Source: Thermoleophilaceae bacterium (GTDB lineage: Bacteria > Actinomycetota > Thermoleophilia > Solirubrobacterales > Thermoleophilaceae). Taken from it: a stretch of 14,197 nt of DNA. The notes below the pieces were generated by a model that saw only the letters and a list, made by a program, of their open reading frames with translations, was not told where the DNA came from and made no database searches. Below, piece after piece: positions 1-9,143 of the stretch (position 1 is its first letter; each line of letters opens with the position of its first letter). The stretch lies in NCBI GenBank assembly GCA_013813135.1, contig JACCSF010000348.1:1-14197 (forward strand), written 5' to 3'. The position numbers and the translations under genes are program-made.

Positions 1-176
1 CGCCGGGGGCGCCCGCCGCCATTCGAGCGGCGCTTGCGCGCGGCGGCCTGCGTGCCGCCGACTCCCGCGAGCGCGGCGGCGGCCTTTTCGAGCCGGTTGA
101 ACTCATCCACCAGTGGACGAAGTTCACGCAAACGTGCGTCTATTTCCTTGCGCTTCTCATCCAGAAAGTCAGCCAT
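1..176 (-). CDS. small coiled-coil/basic protein, C-terminus cut by window edge
   Basis: The minus strand opens with ATG at 176-174 and reads 58 codons to the window edge with no stop. The product starts MADFLDEKRKEID and is a charged amphipathic helix over about residues 4-36, probably a coiled coil. An Ala/Gly linker follows, then a basic patch (KRR, then GGGRPR) that resembles a short DNA-contacting AT-hook-like tail. It begins only 5 bases after the stop of the SRPBCC gene, so it is probably the third gene of one transcript. A weak purine run (GTAGAG) lies about 8 bases upstream. The nearby AT-richer codons (TTT, ATA, and a TTA at the end of the preceding gene) stand out in this GC-rich sequence. 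I do not recognise the family with certainty. A DNA-binding domain beyond the edge is a guess. Confidence 0.72.
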   Translation of the reverse strand, partial: MADFLDEKRKEIDARLRELRPLVDEFNRLEKAAAALAGVGGTQAAARKRRSNGGGRPR

Positions 177-181
177 TGAGT

Positions 182-616
182 TCACTCTACTAATTGTTTT
201 AGGCGCTGCAAGGAACCGTCCAGCTCCTTTTGAGTAACGCGCGAAACGGCACGACCCGCCACTCGTCCCACCGGGCCGCCCGGCAGGTCGTACTCGTTGA
301 CGTACGAGAAGTCGGTGCCGCCGTCGTTTGCGTCGAAGCGGTACTCGACACGGGTATGCGACGCTACCGGCCCACGGCCCTCCCACACCACGTACGCGCA
401 GGGGTCGTTCTCCACCACCCGCCAGCGCACCTTGAACTTTTTGCCGGCCAGCTTCAGGCACTGGGTCAACTGTGAGCCCTTCTCGAGCGGCGACTTGGGC
501 GAACCCTCGAGGTGGTGGTGGACGGTCACCCAATCCTCGAGACGGTTCGGGTCCATCACCACGTCGTAGACCGCCTGGGGCGGCGCGGCGATGTGAGTGC
601 TGCGCTCGACCCTCAC
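182..616 (-). CDS. SRPBCC-family (START/Bet v1-fold) protein
   Basis: A protein of 144 residues starting from GTG at 616-614. The opening (VRVERSTHIAAPPQAVYDVVMD) is the classic first strand and helix of the SRPBCC fold, followed by DPNRLEDWV. Later come alternating strands (KFKVRWRVVE, YVVWEGRGPV, TRVEYRFD, GTDFSYVNEYDLPGG) and a long C-terminal helix ending LQRLKQLVE. This helix-grip fold makes a hydrophobic pocket for lipid-like or polyketide-like ligands; which ligand cannot be told here. The start overlaps the stop of the upstream NAD(P)-binding gene in a GTGA, so the two are very likely translationally coupled and functionally linked. The length is normal for a single-domain member. A rare TTA leucine codon sits four codons before the stop. 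Confidence 0.88.
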   Translation of the reverse strand: MRVERSTHIAAPPQAVYDVVMDPNRLEDWVTVHHHLEGSPKSPLEKGSQLTQCLKLAGKKFKVRWRVVENDPCAYVVWEGRGPVASHTRVEYRFDANDGGTDFSYVNEYDLPGGPVGRVAGRAVSRVTQKELDGSLQRLKQLVE

Positions 617-1554
617 CGTGCCCCCAAAGGCTCGAGCGACTCCCACTCGCGCAGCGCCCGGTCGACCGAGCGGTCGAAGTGCAGCGGGCGGATGCCGTAG
701 AGGCGCGGCGCCTCGCCGGCGTCGTGGGGAAGCAGGTCGGACTCGAGGCTCTCCATCAGCGGGCGCACCAGCTCGAGTGGCTGACCCGTGACCGCGGCGA
801 CAACGGCTGCGGCCGGCGGGGTGAGCGACACGCCGAGCCCGAGCGCCATCCGCCCGACCCCCATGGCGTCGGCGATCCGGCCGATCATGTCGCCGTACGT
901 CACCACGTCCGGGCCTGCGATGTCGAGCGAGCGCCCCGCGGCGCCCGGCACGGAGGGGGTGCGGGCCAGGTACTCGATCACGTCGCGCTCGGCGATCGGC
1001 TGGGTGCGGTTGGCGCGCCAGGCCGGCAGCGGCAGCACGCGCAGCCGCTCGACCAGGCGCACGAGGATGCGAAACGAAGACGAGCCGGCGCCAATCACGA
1101 TCGAGGCGCGCAGCGCGGTGGAGCCGGGCACGGCGTCGAGCAGGATGCGCTCGACCTCGAGGCGGGAGCGCAGGTGGGCGGAGAGCGGGAGCGGTGCGCC
1201 CTTGGGCCCCCCGGCCGGCTCGATCCCGCCGAGGTAGACGATCCGCTCCACGCCCGCGTCGGCCGCGGCGGCGGCGAAGCGCTCGCCCGCCGTGCGGTCG
1301 CGGTCGCCGAACCCCCCGCCGTTGGCGGATGCCGCCTCCATCGAGTGGACCAGGTAGTAGGCCGTGGCGCAGCCATCGAGCGCGCGGGCCAGGCCGGCTC
1401 CCGTCACCAGGTCGCCGCGGATCGGCTCGACTCCCACGGCGGGCTCGAGCCGCTCGGGCGTGCGGGCGAGCGCGCGCACGCCGCGACCCTCGCCGGCCAG
1501 CCGGCGCAACAGCCGCGTGCCGATGTATCCGGTGGCTCCGGTGACCAGTTCCAT
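613..1554 (-). CDS. NAD(P)-binding SDR-type protein, YbjT/NmrA-like
   Basis: A protein of about 313 residues opening MELVTGATGYIGTRLL, the glycine-rich dinucleotide-binding loop (TGATGYIG, residues 5-12) of atypical extended SDRs. The strand D1 region (PIRGDL), YYLVHSM, the IVYLGGI strand and a substrate-domain motif QPIAERDVIEYL are all typical of the YbjT-like/NmrA group. No clear YxxxK catalytic pair is visible, so a redox-sensing or atypical dehydrogenase role is as likely as a classic reductase. I chose the ATG at 1554 because AGGA lies 4 bases upstream. The in-frame ATG at 1566, preceded by GGAAAAG, is the alternative, and the open frame extends further to 1635 without homology. The gene leads a minus-strand run and overlaps the SRPBCC gene by 4 bases. 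E. coli YbjT carries a comparable Rossmann plus SRPBCC-like (DUF2867) pair in one chain. Confidence 0.85.
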   Translation of the reverse strand: MELVTGATGYIGTRLLRRLAGEGRGVRALARTPERLEPAVGVEPIRGDLVTGAGLARALDGCATAYYLVHSMEAASANGGGFGDRDRTAGERFAAAAADAGVERIVYLGGIEPAGGPKGAPLPLSAHLRSRLEVERILLDAVPGSTALRASIVIGAGSSSFRILVRLVERLRVLPLPAWRANRTQPIAERDVIEYLARTPSVPGAAGRSLDIAGPDVVTYGDMIGRIADAMGVGRMALGLGVSLTPPAAAVVAAVTGQPLELVRPLMESLESDLLPHDAGEAPRLYGIRPLHFDRSVDRALREWESLEPLGAR

Positions 1555-1723
1555 GACGTCCTGCATCTTTTCCGATCCGGGCGGGCGGGTGCCCTGTTCC
1601 CATTGCCTCGACGAAAACTCGCTCAGAGCGGGCACTCACGGTTCGACCCTGGAAATTGCAGCAAAAGGAAAAACGTGCGCTTTGCGGGGTCGGGCCTGGC
1701 GGGCGGGCGGCGGCTGCTGTTGG

Positions 1724-1927
1724 ATGCTGGACGTGCCGAAGACGAAGCCCGCCCGCTGCCAGGACTGCTACTTCCACCAGAACATGCTCTGCGCGCTCAA
1801 CCTCGACAAGCCGTGCACGACCTTCCGCCCGGCCGAGCGCGGCCTGGCGCCCGAGCGCCAGCTCGCCTTCGTCTTCCGCGCCGAGCGCACGACTACGGCA
1901 TACGCCTTTCCACAGCCGAACGCCTGA
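1724..1927 (+). CDS. small four-cysteine protein of unknown function
   Basis: A 67-residue ORF beginning MLDVPKTKPARCQDCYF. The four cysteines are spaced C-x2-C-x7-C-x7-C within residues 12-31, followed by TFRPAERGL and a short strand-like tail (QLAFVFRAE). The spacing could hold a zinc ion or an iron-sulfur cluster, but no assigned function is known to me. I have an impression of similar small proteins in Thermoleophilia genomes, and this was not checked. The start is uncertain: ATG at 1724 has only a weak upstream TTGG, and an in-frame GTG lies at 1733. It ends 65 bases before the metallo-hydrolase, which has its own promoter. The 157-base gap between this region and the divergent SDR gene shows no clear promoter on either strand. 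Confidence 0.62.
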   Translation: MLDVPKTKPARCQDCYFHQNMLCALNLDKPCTTFRPAERGLAPERQLAFVFRAERTTTAYAFPQPNA

Positions 1928-1980
1928 GCGCTCCGCCGCACGCGACGGGCCAGCCGCCCAGGCCTGGCTGCGAAGCCGGT

Positions 1981-1986
1981 TAAAGT
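1981..1986 (+). promoter_or_regulatory. -10 box TAAAGT, leaderless promoter for the MBL hydrolase
   Basis: TAAAGT fits the TAnnnT pattern and ends 6 bases before the ATG at 1993. No purine-rich ribosome-binding site stands between them, so transcription probably starts at or next to the start codon. No good -35 box is visible. Confidence 0.6.
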
Positions 1987-1992
1987 CGCAAT

Positions 1993-2787
1993 ATGCGACT
2001 GACGGTCCTGGGCAAGTCGCCTTCCTGGCAGGACGCCGGGGGAGCGTGTTCGGGCTACCTGCTCGAGGAGGATGGGACCGCCGTGCTGCTCGACTGCGGC
2101 AACGGCGTGTTCGGCAAGCTGCGCGTTCACATCGACTACGTCGACGTGAACGCCGTGGTGATCTCCCACCTGCACGCCGACCACTTCCTCGACCTGGTCC
2201 CCTACTCGTACGCGCTGACCTACGCGCCACGTCAGCAGCCGGTGCCGGTGGACCGCTGGCCCGGCACCGACAGTCCCGCCCGCCCCGAGCTCCATGGCCC
2301 GCCGGGCGCGCGCGAGACGTTCCGCAAGGTGGTGGGCTGTTGGGGCAACAACGACCTGATCGAGAACGCCTTCGAGCTCACCGAGTACGACGCGACGAGC
2401 GAGCTTTCGATCGGCCCCGTGCGGATCACGTTCCAGCCCGTGCCCCACTTCACCGAGACGTTCGCGATGCGCATCAGCTCGGAGAACGGCTCGGGCGAGA
2501 TCGTCTACGGGGCCGACTCCCGCCCGACCGGGGCGCTGACCCGCTTCGCGACGGGCGCCGACCTGCTCCTGATCGAGGCGACCCTGCCGCGCCCGGAGCG
2601 CACGGGGGAGCGCGGCCACCTGACGCCCGCCGAGGCCGGCGAGCACGCACGGGCCGCCGGAGCACGGCGGCTGCTGCTGGTGCACATCTCGGACGAGCTC
2701 GACGCGGATTGGGCACGGGCCGAGGCCGAAGAGGCCTTCGGCGGACCGGTCGAGGTGGCAATCGAGGGAGCGACGTTCGAGGTGTGA
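1993..2787 (+). CDS. MBL-fold metallo-hydrolase (RNase Z/lactonase-like superfamily)
   Basis: A protein of 264 residues with the full metal-site set of the metallo-beta-lactamase fold. It shows HLHADH at residues 59-64, His151 in PHFTETF, Asp174 in YGADS and His230 in LVHIS. The early GxxxxxGxxSGYLLE and LLDCGNGVF strands (residues 20-40) are also typical. GHLTP at 207-211 resembles the region after the acidic strand in RNase Z-like members (YhfI-type). The family hydrolyses phosphodiesters, lactones or similar esters with two metal ions, usually zinc. Without the tRNA-binding exosite arm, tRNA 3'-processing is not assured. The protein is probably cytosolic, as no signal peptide is seen. The start is fixed by the leaderless -10 box. 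The gene is intact and ends 120 bases before the decayed GMC gene. Confidence 0.9.
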   Translation: MRLTVLGKSPSWQDAGGACSGYLLEEDGTAVLLDCGNGVFGKLRVHIDYVDVNAVVISHLHADHFLDLVPYSYALTYAPRQQPVPVDRWPGTDSPARPELHGPPGARETFRKVVGCWGNNDLIENAFELTEYDATSELSIGPVRITFQPVPHFTETFAMRISSENGSGEIVYGADSRPTGALTRFATGADLLLIEATLPRPERTGERGHLTPAEAGEHARAAGARRLLLVHISDELDADWARAEAEEAFGGPVEVAIEGATFEV

Positions 2788-2907
2788 GCAGCGGGCCCTG
2801 GCGCCCCGTCCCGGCCGTCGCACAGTTGTTGCATGGCCAGCCGGCAGTACTCCGGACTGAGCGGTGCCGGACCTGTCACCCGCGGCTCCGTCCCCGAGCG
2901 TTCGCCC

Positions 2908-3611
2908 ATGAGCACCACCGTACTCTCCGCCCGGGCCCGCGCCGCCCTCGACGCCATCTGCGACACGTTCGTGCCGGGCGGGGACGGTCTGCAGTCCGCC
3001 ACCGAGCTTGGTGTGCCTGAGGCACTGCTCGGCATCGTGGGGCGCAACCCGCGCGCCGCCGAGCGCAAGCAGGTCGCCCAGCTGCTCGGCTTGTGGGACA
3101 CGCGCCTGCTGTGCGCGATCGCCGGTGGCGGGGTCCGGCGCTTCACCTCGCTCTCGCAGGAGGATCGCGAGCGGGTGCTGCTCTCCTGGGCGGACAGCCG
3201 CGTCGTCCAGCGGCGCGCCGCCTTTCAGGCGCTGCGCAAGGGCACACTGCTCGCCTACCACGGCAAGGGCGGCTCGAACGGCGCGCGCAACCCGGCCTGG
3301 GACGCGATCGGGTACCCCGGTCCGCTCGGCCCCCCGCAGGACCCGCCTCCGCGCACGATCGAGCCGGGACGCCCACGACGCCGGCACCCGCGTCCTCGTC
3401 GAGACGCGCGCCGAGCGCGTGCTGATCGAGGGCGGCAGGGCGAGCGGGCCGACCGACTCGGTGTGCGATCCGACGGGGCAGGTATGGGACACGCCCGGCC
3501 TCTACGTATTCGACGGGTCGGCCTTCCCGACCGCCTCCAAGGTGAATCCGATGGTCACGATCGAGGCGCTCGCGCACATGAACGCGCGCACTGGCGGCCA
3601 AGCTCGCGTAG
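2908..3611 (+). pseudogene. decayed GMC oxidoreductase (long-chain alcohol oxidase type)
   Basis: Residues from ATG 2908 (MSTTVLSARARAALDAICDT) to about 3355 match the N-terminal helical region of long-chain alcohol oxidases, ending NPAWDAIGYPGPLGPP. At about 3360-3368 the reading shifts to another frame, which resumes mid-protein with DAHDAGTRVLVETRAERVL. The whole FAD-binding Rossmann segment (GxGxxG and following) is gone. After GGRASG at about 3450 the text jumps directly to SVCDPTGQVWDTPGLYV and VNPMVTIEALAHMNA, the GMC C-terminal motif, so most of the substrate domain, including the usual conserved HxMG stretch, is missing. A further small indel in the GC run near 3585-3590 displaces the natural end (LAAKLA then TAG 3609-3611). 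About 235 of an expected 650-700 residues remain. The insertion-free, patchy loss argues for true decay; assembly error is possible but would need several independent events. An upstream in-frame ATG exists at 2833. Confidence 0.83.
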
Positions 3612-3721
3612 GCGACCTACCAGCTGACGAGCAACGTCTGGCACAGTGCGGCGATCAGCTCGACGCTATACACGCGCGGAGCGCCCGGACGCCTCGTGAA
3701 GGGCCTGTTCCGTCGCGACCG

Positions 3722-4941
3722 CCCGGCGGCGGCTGCCGGTCGGCGAGCACGGCTTCGAGCCGGTGCACCCGGCGGCGCCGCTGGCGCACCCGCTCGACGT
3801 CGGCACGGCCGTGATGCTCGAGCGCTCGGTGGAGCAGACGGCCGCCGGCCTGGGGCCCGACGCGGACGCCTACCGGCGGCTGTTCGAGCCGCTGGTGCGC
3901 GATGCCGAGCCGCTGTTCGCCGAGCTGCTGGCGCCGCTGCGTCCCCCTCGCCACCCCCTGCTGCTGAGCCGCTTCGGCGTGAGCGCGCTGCGCTCGGCCG
4001 TCGGGCTGGGGCGCTCGCGCTTCGAGGGTCAGCGCGCCCGGGCGCTGGTGGCGGGCTGCTGCGCGCACTCGATGCTGTGCCTGCGAGCACCCGTCAGCGC
4101 CGCGTTCGGCATCGTGCTGGCCGTAAGCGCGCACGCCGTCGGCTGGCCCGTCGCGCGCGGCGGCTCGCAGCGCCTGGCCGATGCGCTCGCCTCTCACCTG
4201 CGCTCGCTCGGTGGGACCGTCGAGACGGGTCGTTGGGTCGATTCCCTCGACGGGCTGTGCGGCCAAGCCCCGGTGCTGCTCGATGTCACGCCGCGAGGGC
4301 TGCTGCCCCTCGCCGGTGGCCGGCTCCCGGACCGCTACCGGCGCGCGCTCACCCGCTATCGCTACGGCCCGGGCGTGTTCAAGCTCGACTGGGCGCTCGA
4401 CGGGCCGATCCCGTGGGCGGCGCCCGAGGCAGGTCGCGCCGGGACCGTCCATCTCGGCGGCACCCTTGACGAGATCGCCGCGGCCGAGCAGGCGGTGACC
4501 GACGGCGAGCACCCGGAGCGGCCGTTCGAGCTGCTCGTGCAGCCCAGCCTGTTCGACCCCACGCGGGCGCCCGCCGGCAGGCACACCGCCTGGGCGTACT
4601 GCCACGTGCCGAACGGCTCCACCCGCAACATGACGGCTGCGATCGAGGCGCAGGTCGAGCGCTTCGCCCCGGGCTTCGGCGACCGGATCGCCGCTCGCTC
4701 GGCGATGGACAGCGCCGAGGTCGAGCGGCGCAACCCCAACCACGTCGGCGGCGACATCAACGGGGGCCTGCAGAACCTGCGCCAGCTGTTCACGCGCCCG
4801 GTGGCCCGCCCGGTGCCCTACTCGACGCCGTTGCCCGGCGTCTACCTGTGCTCGTCGTCGACACCGCCGGGCGGCGGGGCGCACGGGATGTCGGGCTACT
4901 GGGCGGCCCGGGCGGCGCTCAGGGCCCCGGCGCGCCGCTGA
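3722..4941 (+). pseudogene. N-terminally truncated phytoene-desaturase-like FAD oxidoreductase
   Basis: From 3733 onward one frame reads LPVGEHGFEPVHPAAPLAHPL and continues intact to TGA 4939-4941. It includes PVARGGSQRLADAL, YGPGVFKLDWALDGPIPW, GTVHLGGTLDEI, HTAWAYCHVPNGS, NPNHVGGDINGG and the C-terminal SSSTPPGGGAHGMSGYW motif that closes the FAD site. This matches CrtI/retinol-saturase-like flavoproteins of about 460-500 residues. The N-terminal dinucleotide loop (GxGxxG) is absent. Just upstream, a different frame reads PPGGGCRSA, the normal continuation after the Rossmann loop, so a frame-breaking deletion joins the two at 3733-3745. Farther upstream (about 3630-3720) only ghost similarity to a Rossmann start remains. 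A GTG at 3763 could still start a 392-residue chain, but such a product should not bind FAD normally. The coding part looks recently inactivated because it has no internal stops. Confidence 0.75.
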
Positions 4942-4972
4942 GCGACGGCGCCGGCCAGTGACCACGCACGGG

Positions 4973-4978
4973 TATTCT
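4973..4978 (+). promoter_or_regulatory. -10 box TATTCT, leaderless promoter for hsp20-lon
   Basis: TATTCT (TAnnnT) lies exactly 7 bases before the GTG at 4986, and no ribosome-binding site is present. This places the transcript start at the start codon of the heat-shock gene. No HspR (HAIR) or CIRCE-type inverted repeat is seen in the 44-base gap. Confidence 0.62.
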
Positions 4979-4985
4979 CGATCCC

Positions 4986-5428
4986 GTGACACCGCAACGC
5001 GACCTCTTCGCCGGCTTCGAACGAATGCGGCGCGAGATCGACGAGCTGTTCGGCGACGTCTCCGAGCGCCAGACCGGGCTGCGCGGGCGTGGCTTCTCGC
5101 CCTCGGTCGACGTCCACTACGTCGACGACCCTCCGCGCGCCGTGGTCAGGGTGGACCTCGCCGGAGTCGACATCCGGGACCTCGCTCTCGAGATCCGCGG
5201 GCGCCAGCTGCTGATCGCCGGTGAACGCCGGCCCGCCCAGGCCGCCGGCCGCCTCTACCAGCAGATCGAGATCGAGCACGGACCGTTCCGCAGGATCGTC
5301 GAGCTCGGCGCGGACGTGGTTGCCGACCAGGGGCGCGCGTCGTACGAGGACGGTGTCCTGGAGGTCGAGATTCCGCTGGCCCGGCCCGACGAGTCGGTGC
5401 GCCGAGTGCGCATCGGCGAGCCGGGGCC

Positions 5429-5432
<4 letters not shown>
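4986..5432 (+). CDS. Hsp20/alpha-crystallin small heat-shock protein
   Basis: A protein of 148 residues. The short N-terminal arm (DLFAGFERMRREIDELFG) is the usual Hsp20 amphipathic helix. The alpha-crystallin domain spans about residues 39-131: FSPSVDVHYVDD, AVVRVDLAGVDIRDL, LLIAGERR, the FRRIVELGADVV stretch and ASYEDGVLEVEIPLA. A C-terminal V-R-I at 141-143 supplies the I/V-x-I anchor used for oligomer assembly. The family is an ATP-independent holdase that keeps unfolding proteins soluble. The start is GTG at 4986, fixed by the promoter box 7 bases upstream. Its stop overlaps the lon start in GTGA, so holdase and protease should be made together. This suggests that clients too damaged to refold are passed to Lon. 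The length and motifs are complete. Confidence 0.95.
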
Positions 5433-7810
<2,378 letters not shown>

Positions 7811-7845
7811 GCGGGGCGTTCCTGTTCGCGCCGGGCTTCTCTGGG

Positions 7846-7851
7846 TAAAGT
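7846..7851 (+). promoter_or_regulatory. -10 box TAAAGT with downstream ribosome-binding site
   Basis: TAAAGT (TAnnnT) lies 29 bases before the ATG at 7881. A good ribosome-binding site, GAGGAG, is at 7871-7876. This is the one promoter in the window that clearly gives a leadered transcript of about 20 bases. No convincing -35 box is visible. Confidence 0.6.
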
Positions 7852-7880
7852 GTCTCGACCAAGCGGATCCGAGGAGAGCA

Positions 7881-8354
7881 ATGGCAGCAAAGAAAAAGGC
7901 CGTAAAGGCCGGCGCAGGAGCGTATACCGCCGGCAAGGCGGTCCGCTCGAACGAGTACGTACAGCGCCTGGTCGAAGACGAGGAACTGCGCGAGAACCTG
8001 CGCAACGCCTTCGTCTCCGCGAAGAAGGCGTATGGGCGCGTGAACGGCAAGAGCCCTGCGAAGGCCCTCGACGACAAGAAGGTGCAGCGGGAGCTGAAGG
8101 ATGCGGCCACCTCCCTCAAGGAGGCGGCGGACTCGCTGCGCGGGCAGAAGAAGCGCAAGCGCCGCAAGGGCCGCCTGCTGGTGGTCGGTCTCGTCGGAGC
8201 GGGGCTTGCCCTCGCGCTGAGCGAGGGCCTGCGCAAGAAGGTGCTCGATGCGCTGTTTGGCGCCGAGGAGGAGTTCGAGTACACGGCGAGCACCACGCCG
8301 GAGTCGAACTCCAGCTCGACGACCAGCGAAAGCGAGCCGGTGCGGGCAAGCTAG
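7881..8354 (+). CDS. Lys-rich protein with one membrane span, unknown function
   Basis: A protein of 157 residues that I cannot assign to a family. The N-terminus is very basic (MAAKKKAVKAGAGAYTAGKA) and is followed by a helical, charged segment with repeated Lys/Asp/Glu pairs (about 22-88). A basic cluster KKRKRRKGR (90-98) precedes a single hydrophobic stretch, LLVVGLVGAGLALALS (about 99-114), then EGLRKKVLDALFG. The tail is acidic and Ser/Thr-rich (EEEFEYTAS, SNSSSTTSESE). The positive-inside rule suggests a cytoplasmic N-terminal domain and a single span, with the Ser/Glu tail outside. The basic N-terminus could touch nucleic acid or the inner membrane surface. It has its own promoter, a strong GAGGAG ribosome-binding site and a terminator, so it is a monocistronic and probably well-expressed gene. 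Confidence 0.85.
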   Translation: MAAKKKAVKAGAGAYTAGKAVRSNEYVQRLVEDEELRENLRNAFVSAKKAYGRVNGKSPAKALDDKKVQRELKDAATSLKEAADSLRGQKKRKRRKGRLLVVGLVGAGLALALSEGLRKKVLDALFGAEEEFEYTASTTPESNSSSTTSESEPVRAS

Positions 8355-8379
8355 CCGCGCACGCGGTCGCTTCTGAGAG

Positions 8380-8406
8380 AGGGCGCCCCAGTGGGGCGCC
8401 CTTTTT
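8380..8406 (+). terminator. Rho-independent terminator
   Basis: A perfect hairpin: GGGCGCCCC (8381-8389), loop AGT, GGGGCGCCC (8393-8401), extended by an A-T pair, followed by a T5 run. It lies 26 bases after the stop of the Lys-rich membrane protein and separates it from the TetR gene. Confidence 0.93.
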
Positions 8407-8465
8407 CGTGTGGCGGTAGCCTCTGCCGCACGCCGGCCCTCGGCGCTTCTGGCTGGCCAACCAGC

Positions 8466-8471
8466 TAAACT
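8466..8471 (+). promoter_or_regulatory. -10 box TAAACT, leaderless promoter for the TetR gene
   Basis: TAAACT (TAnnnT) ends 8 bases before the ATG at 8480, with no ribosome-binding site in between. No obvious inverted repeat that could serve as a TetR autoregulatory operator is visible across the box. Confidence 0.6.
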
Positions 8472-8479
8472 CGCCGGCC

Positions 8480-9097
8480 ATGGCCGCAACTGCCGCCGCT
8501 CCCAAGCGGCTCGAGGGGGAGAAGGCTCAGCGGATCATCGAGGCCATGCGGACGAGCGTCGGCACCCGTGGCGCCGCCGGCTCGACCTTCGATCACGTGG
8601 CTCGCGAGGCAGGCGTGTCGCGCGGCCTGCTGCATTACTACTTCGGCTCCAAGGAGCAGCTGCTCGTCGAGGTCGTCCGCCATGACTGCGAGGTGCGCAT
8701 CACCGGGATGGGCGAGCGCATCGCCAAGGCCACCACCGCCGACGAGATCATCGCGGCGCTCGTGCTCGGGCTCGAGGAGTTCATCGAGAGCGAGCCGGGC
8801 AGCCCGGCCGTCATCTACGAGCTGCTCTCGGCCTCACGCCACTCGGAGGACATCCGCGCCGAGCTGGCGGAGCTCTACCGCCGCTGGCGTGCCGACCTGG
8901 CCGACTCGCTGCGCACCAAGGAGCGCGAGGGGGTAGTGCGGCTCGAGGCCGACCCCGAGTCCGTGGCCTCCATGCTGTTCGCCCTCGGCGACGGCTTCGG
9001 CATCCAGGTGCTCTCGGATCCCGAATGGGATCGCGAGGCCGCCGCCTTCGATCTCGGCGTGCGCATCGCACGCCGGCTGCTCGGGGCGGACGAGTAG
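8480..9097 (+). CDS. TetR/AcrR-family transcriptional regulator
   Basis: A protein of 205 residues. The N-terminal helix-turn-helix is at about 36-57 (TFDHVAREAGVSRGLLHYYF), followed by GSKEQLLVEVV, the standard TetR DNA-binding end. The rest (about 70-205) is an all-helical ligand and dimer domain with LEEFIESEPGSPAVIYELLSASR and a C-terminal FALGDGFGIQVLSDPEWD, which resembles the BetI/TetR_C_6 type. These proteins are mostly repressors released by a small molecule. The ligand and target are unknown. No divergent neighbour is present, so the target may be the gene itself or the PNPOx-fold gene 46 bases downstream, which has a separate promoter. The start is ATG 8480, supported by the -10 box 8 bases upstream. 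Confidence 0.94.
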   Translation: MAATAAAPKRLEGEKAQRIIEAMRTSVGTRGAAGSTFDHVAREAGVSRGLLHYYFGSKEQLLVEVVRHDCEVRITGMGERIAKATTADEIIAALVLGLEEFIESEPGSPAVIYELLSASRHSEDIRAELAELYRRWRADLADSLRTKEREGVVRLEADPESVASMLFALGDGFGIQVLSDPEWDREAAAFDLGVRIARRLLGADE

Positions 9098-9129
9098 CCC
9101 TCGGTCCCGGACCGCGCCCCGTTCAGGCG

Positions 9130-9135
9130 TAAGCT
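9130..9135 (+). promoter_or_regulatory. -10 box TAAGCT, leaderless promoter for the PNPOx-fold gene
   Basis: TAAGCT (TAnnnT) ends 8 bases before the GTG at 9144. There is no ribosome-binding site between them, only GCGCCGCC. Confidence 0.55.
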
Positions 9136-9143
9136 GCGCCGCC

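Noticed and set aside
613..1635. A longer start for the SDR protein at 1635.
   Set aside because: The extra 27 residues show no homology, and the dinucleotide-binding motif normally begins right at the N-terminus; AGGA before 1554 supports the shorter form.
1624..1660. A GGTTCGACCC motif at about 1640-1649 resembling a tRNA T-loop, followed by a short A-rich stretch.
   Set aside because: The bases flanking it do not form a T-stem or acceptor stem, and no D-arm or anticodon arm fits upstream on either strand, so it is not called a tRNA or an att site.
1951..1970. A hairpin-like sequence (CAGCC ... GGCTG, with the palindrome CCAGGCCTGG inside) between the four-Cys gene and the MBL gene.
   Set aside because: There is no T-run, and such palindromes are common by chance at this base composition.
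182..2230. Very long open frames antisense to or overlapping other genes (for example 182-2230 minus upstream of the SRPBCC gene, 472-1983 plus, 1768-3492 minus, 3655-4992 minus).
   Set aside because: They are Arg/Pro/Ala-rich, show no family motifs and lie over genes with clear motifs. High GC makes stop codons rare in all frames.
3763..4941. Calling the 392-codon frame an intact oxidoreductase with a GTG start.
   Set aside because: The FAD-binding N-terminus is missing and remnants of it lie upstream in another frame, so it is treated as a truncated pseudogene.
4942..4985. A search for an HspR (HAIR) or CIRCE operator upstream of hsp20-lon.
   Set aside because: No inverted repeat of CTTGAGT or GCACTC type is present in the gap; only the -10 box is supported.
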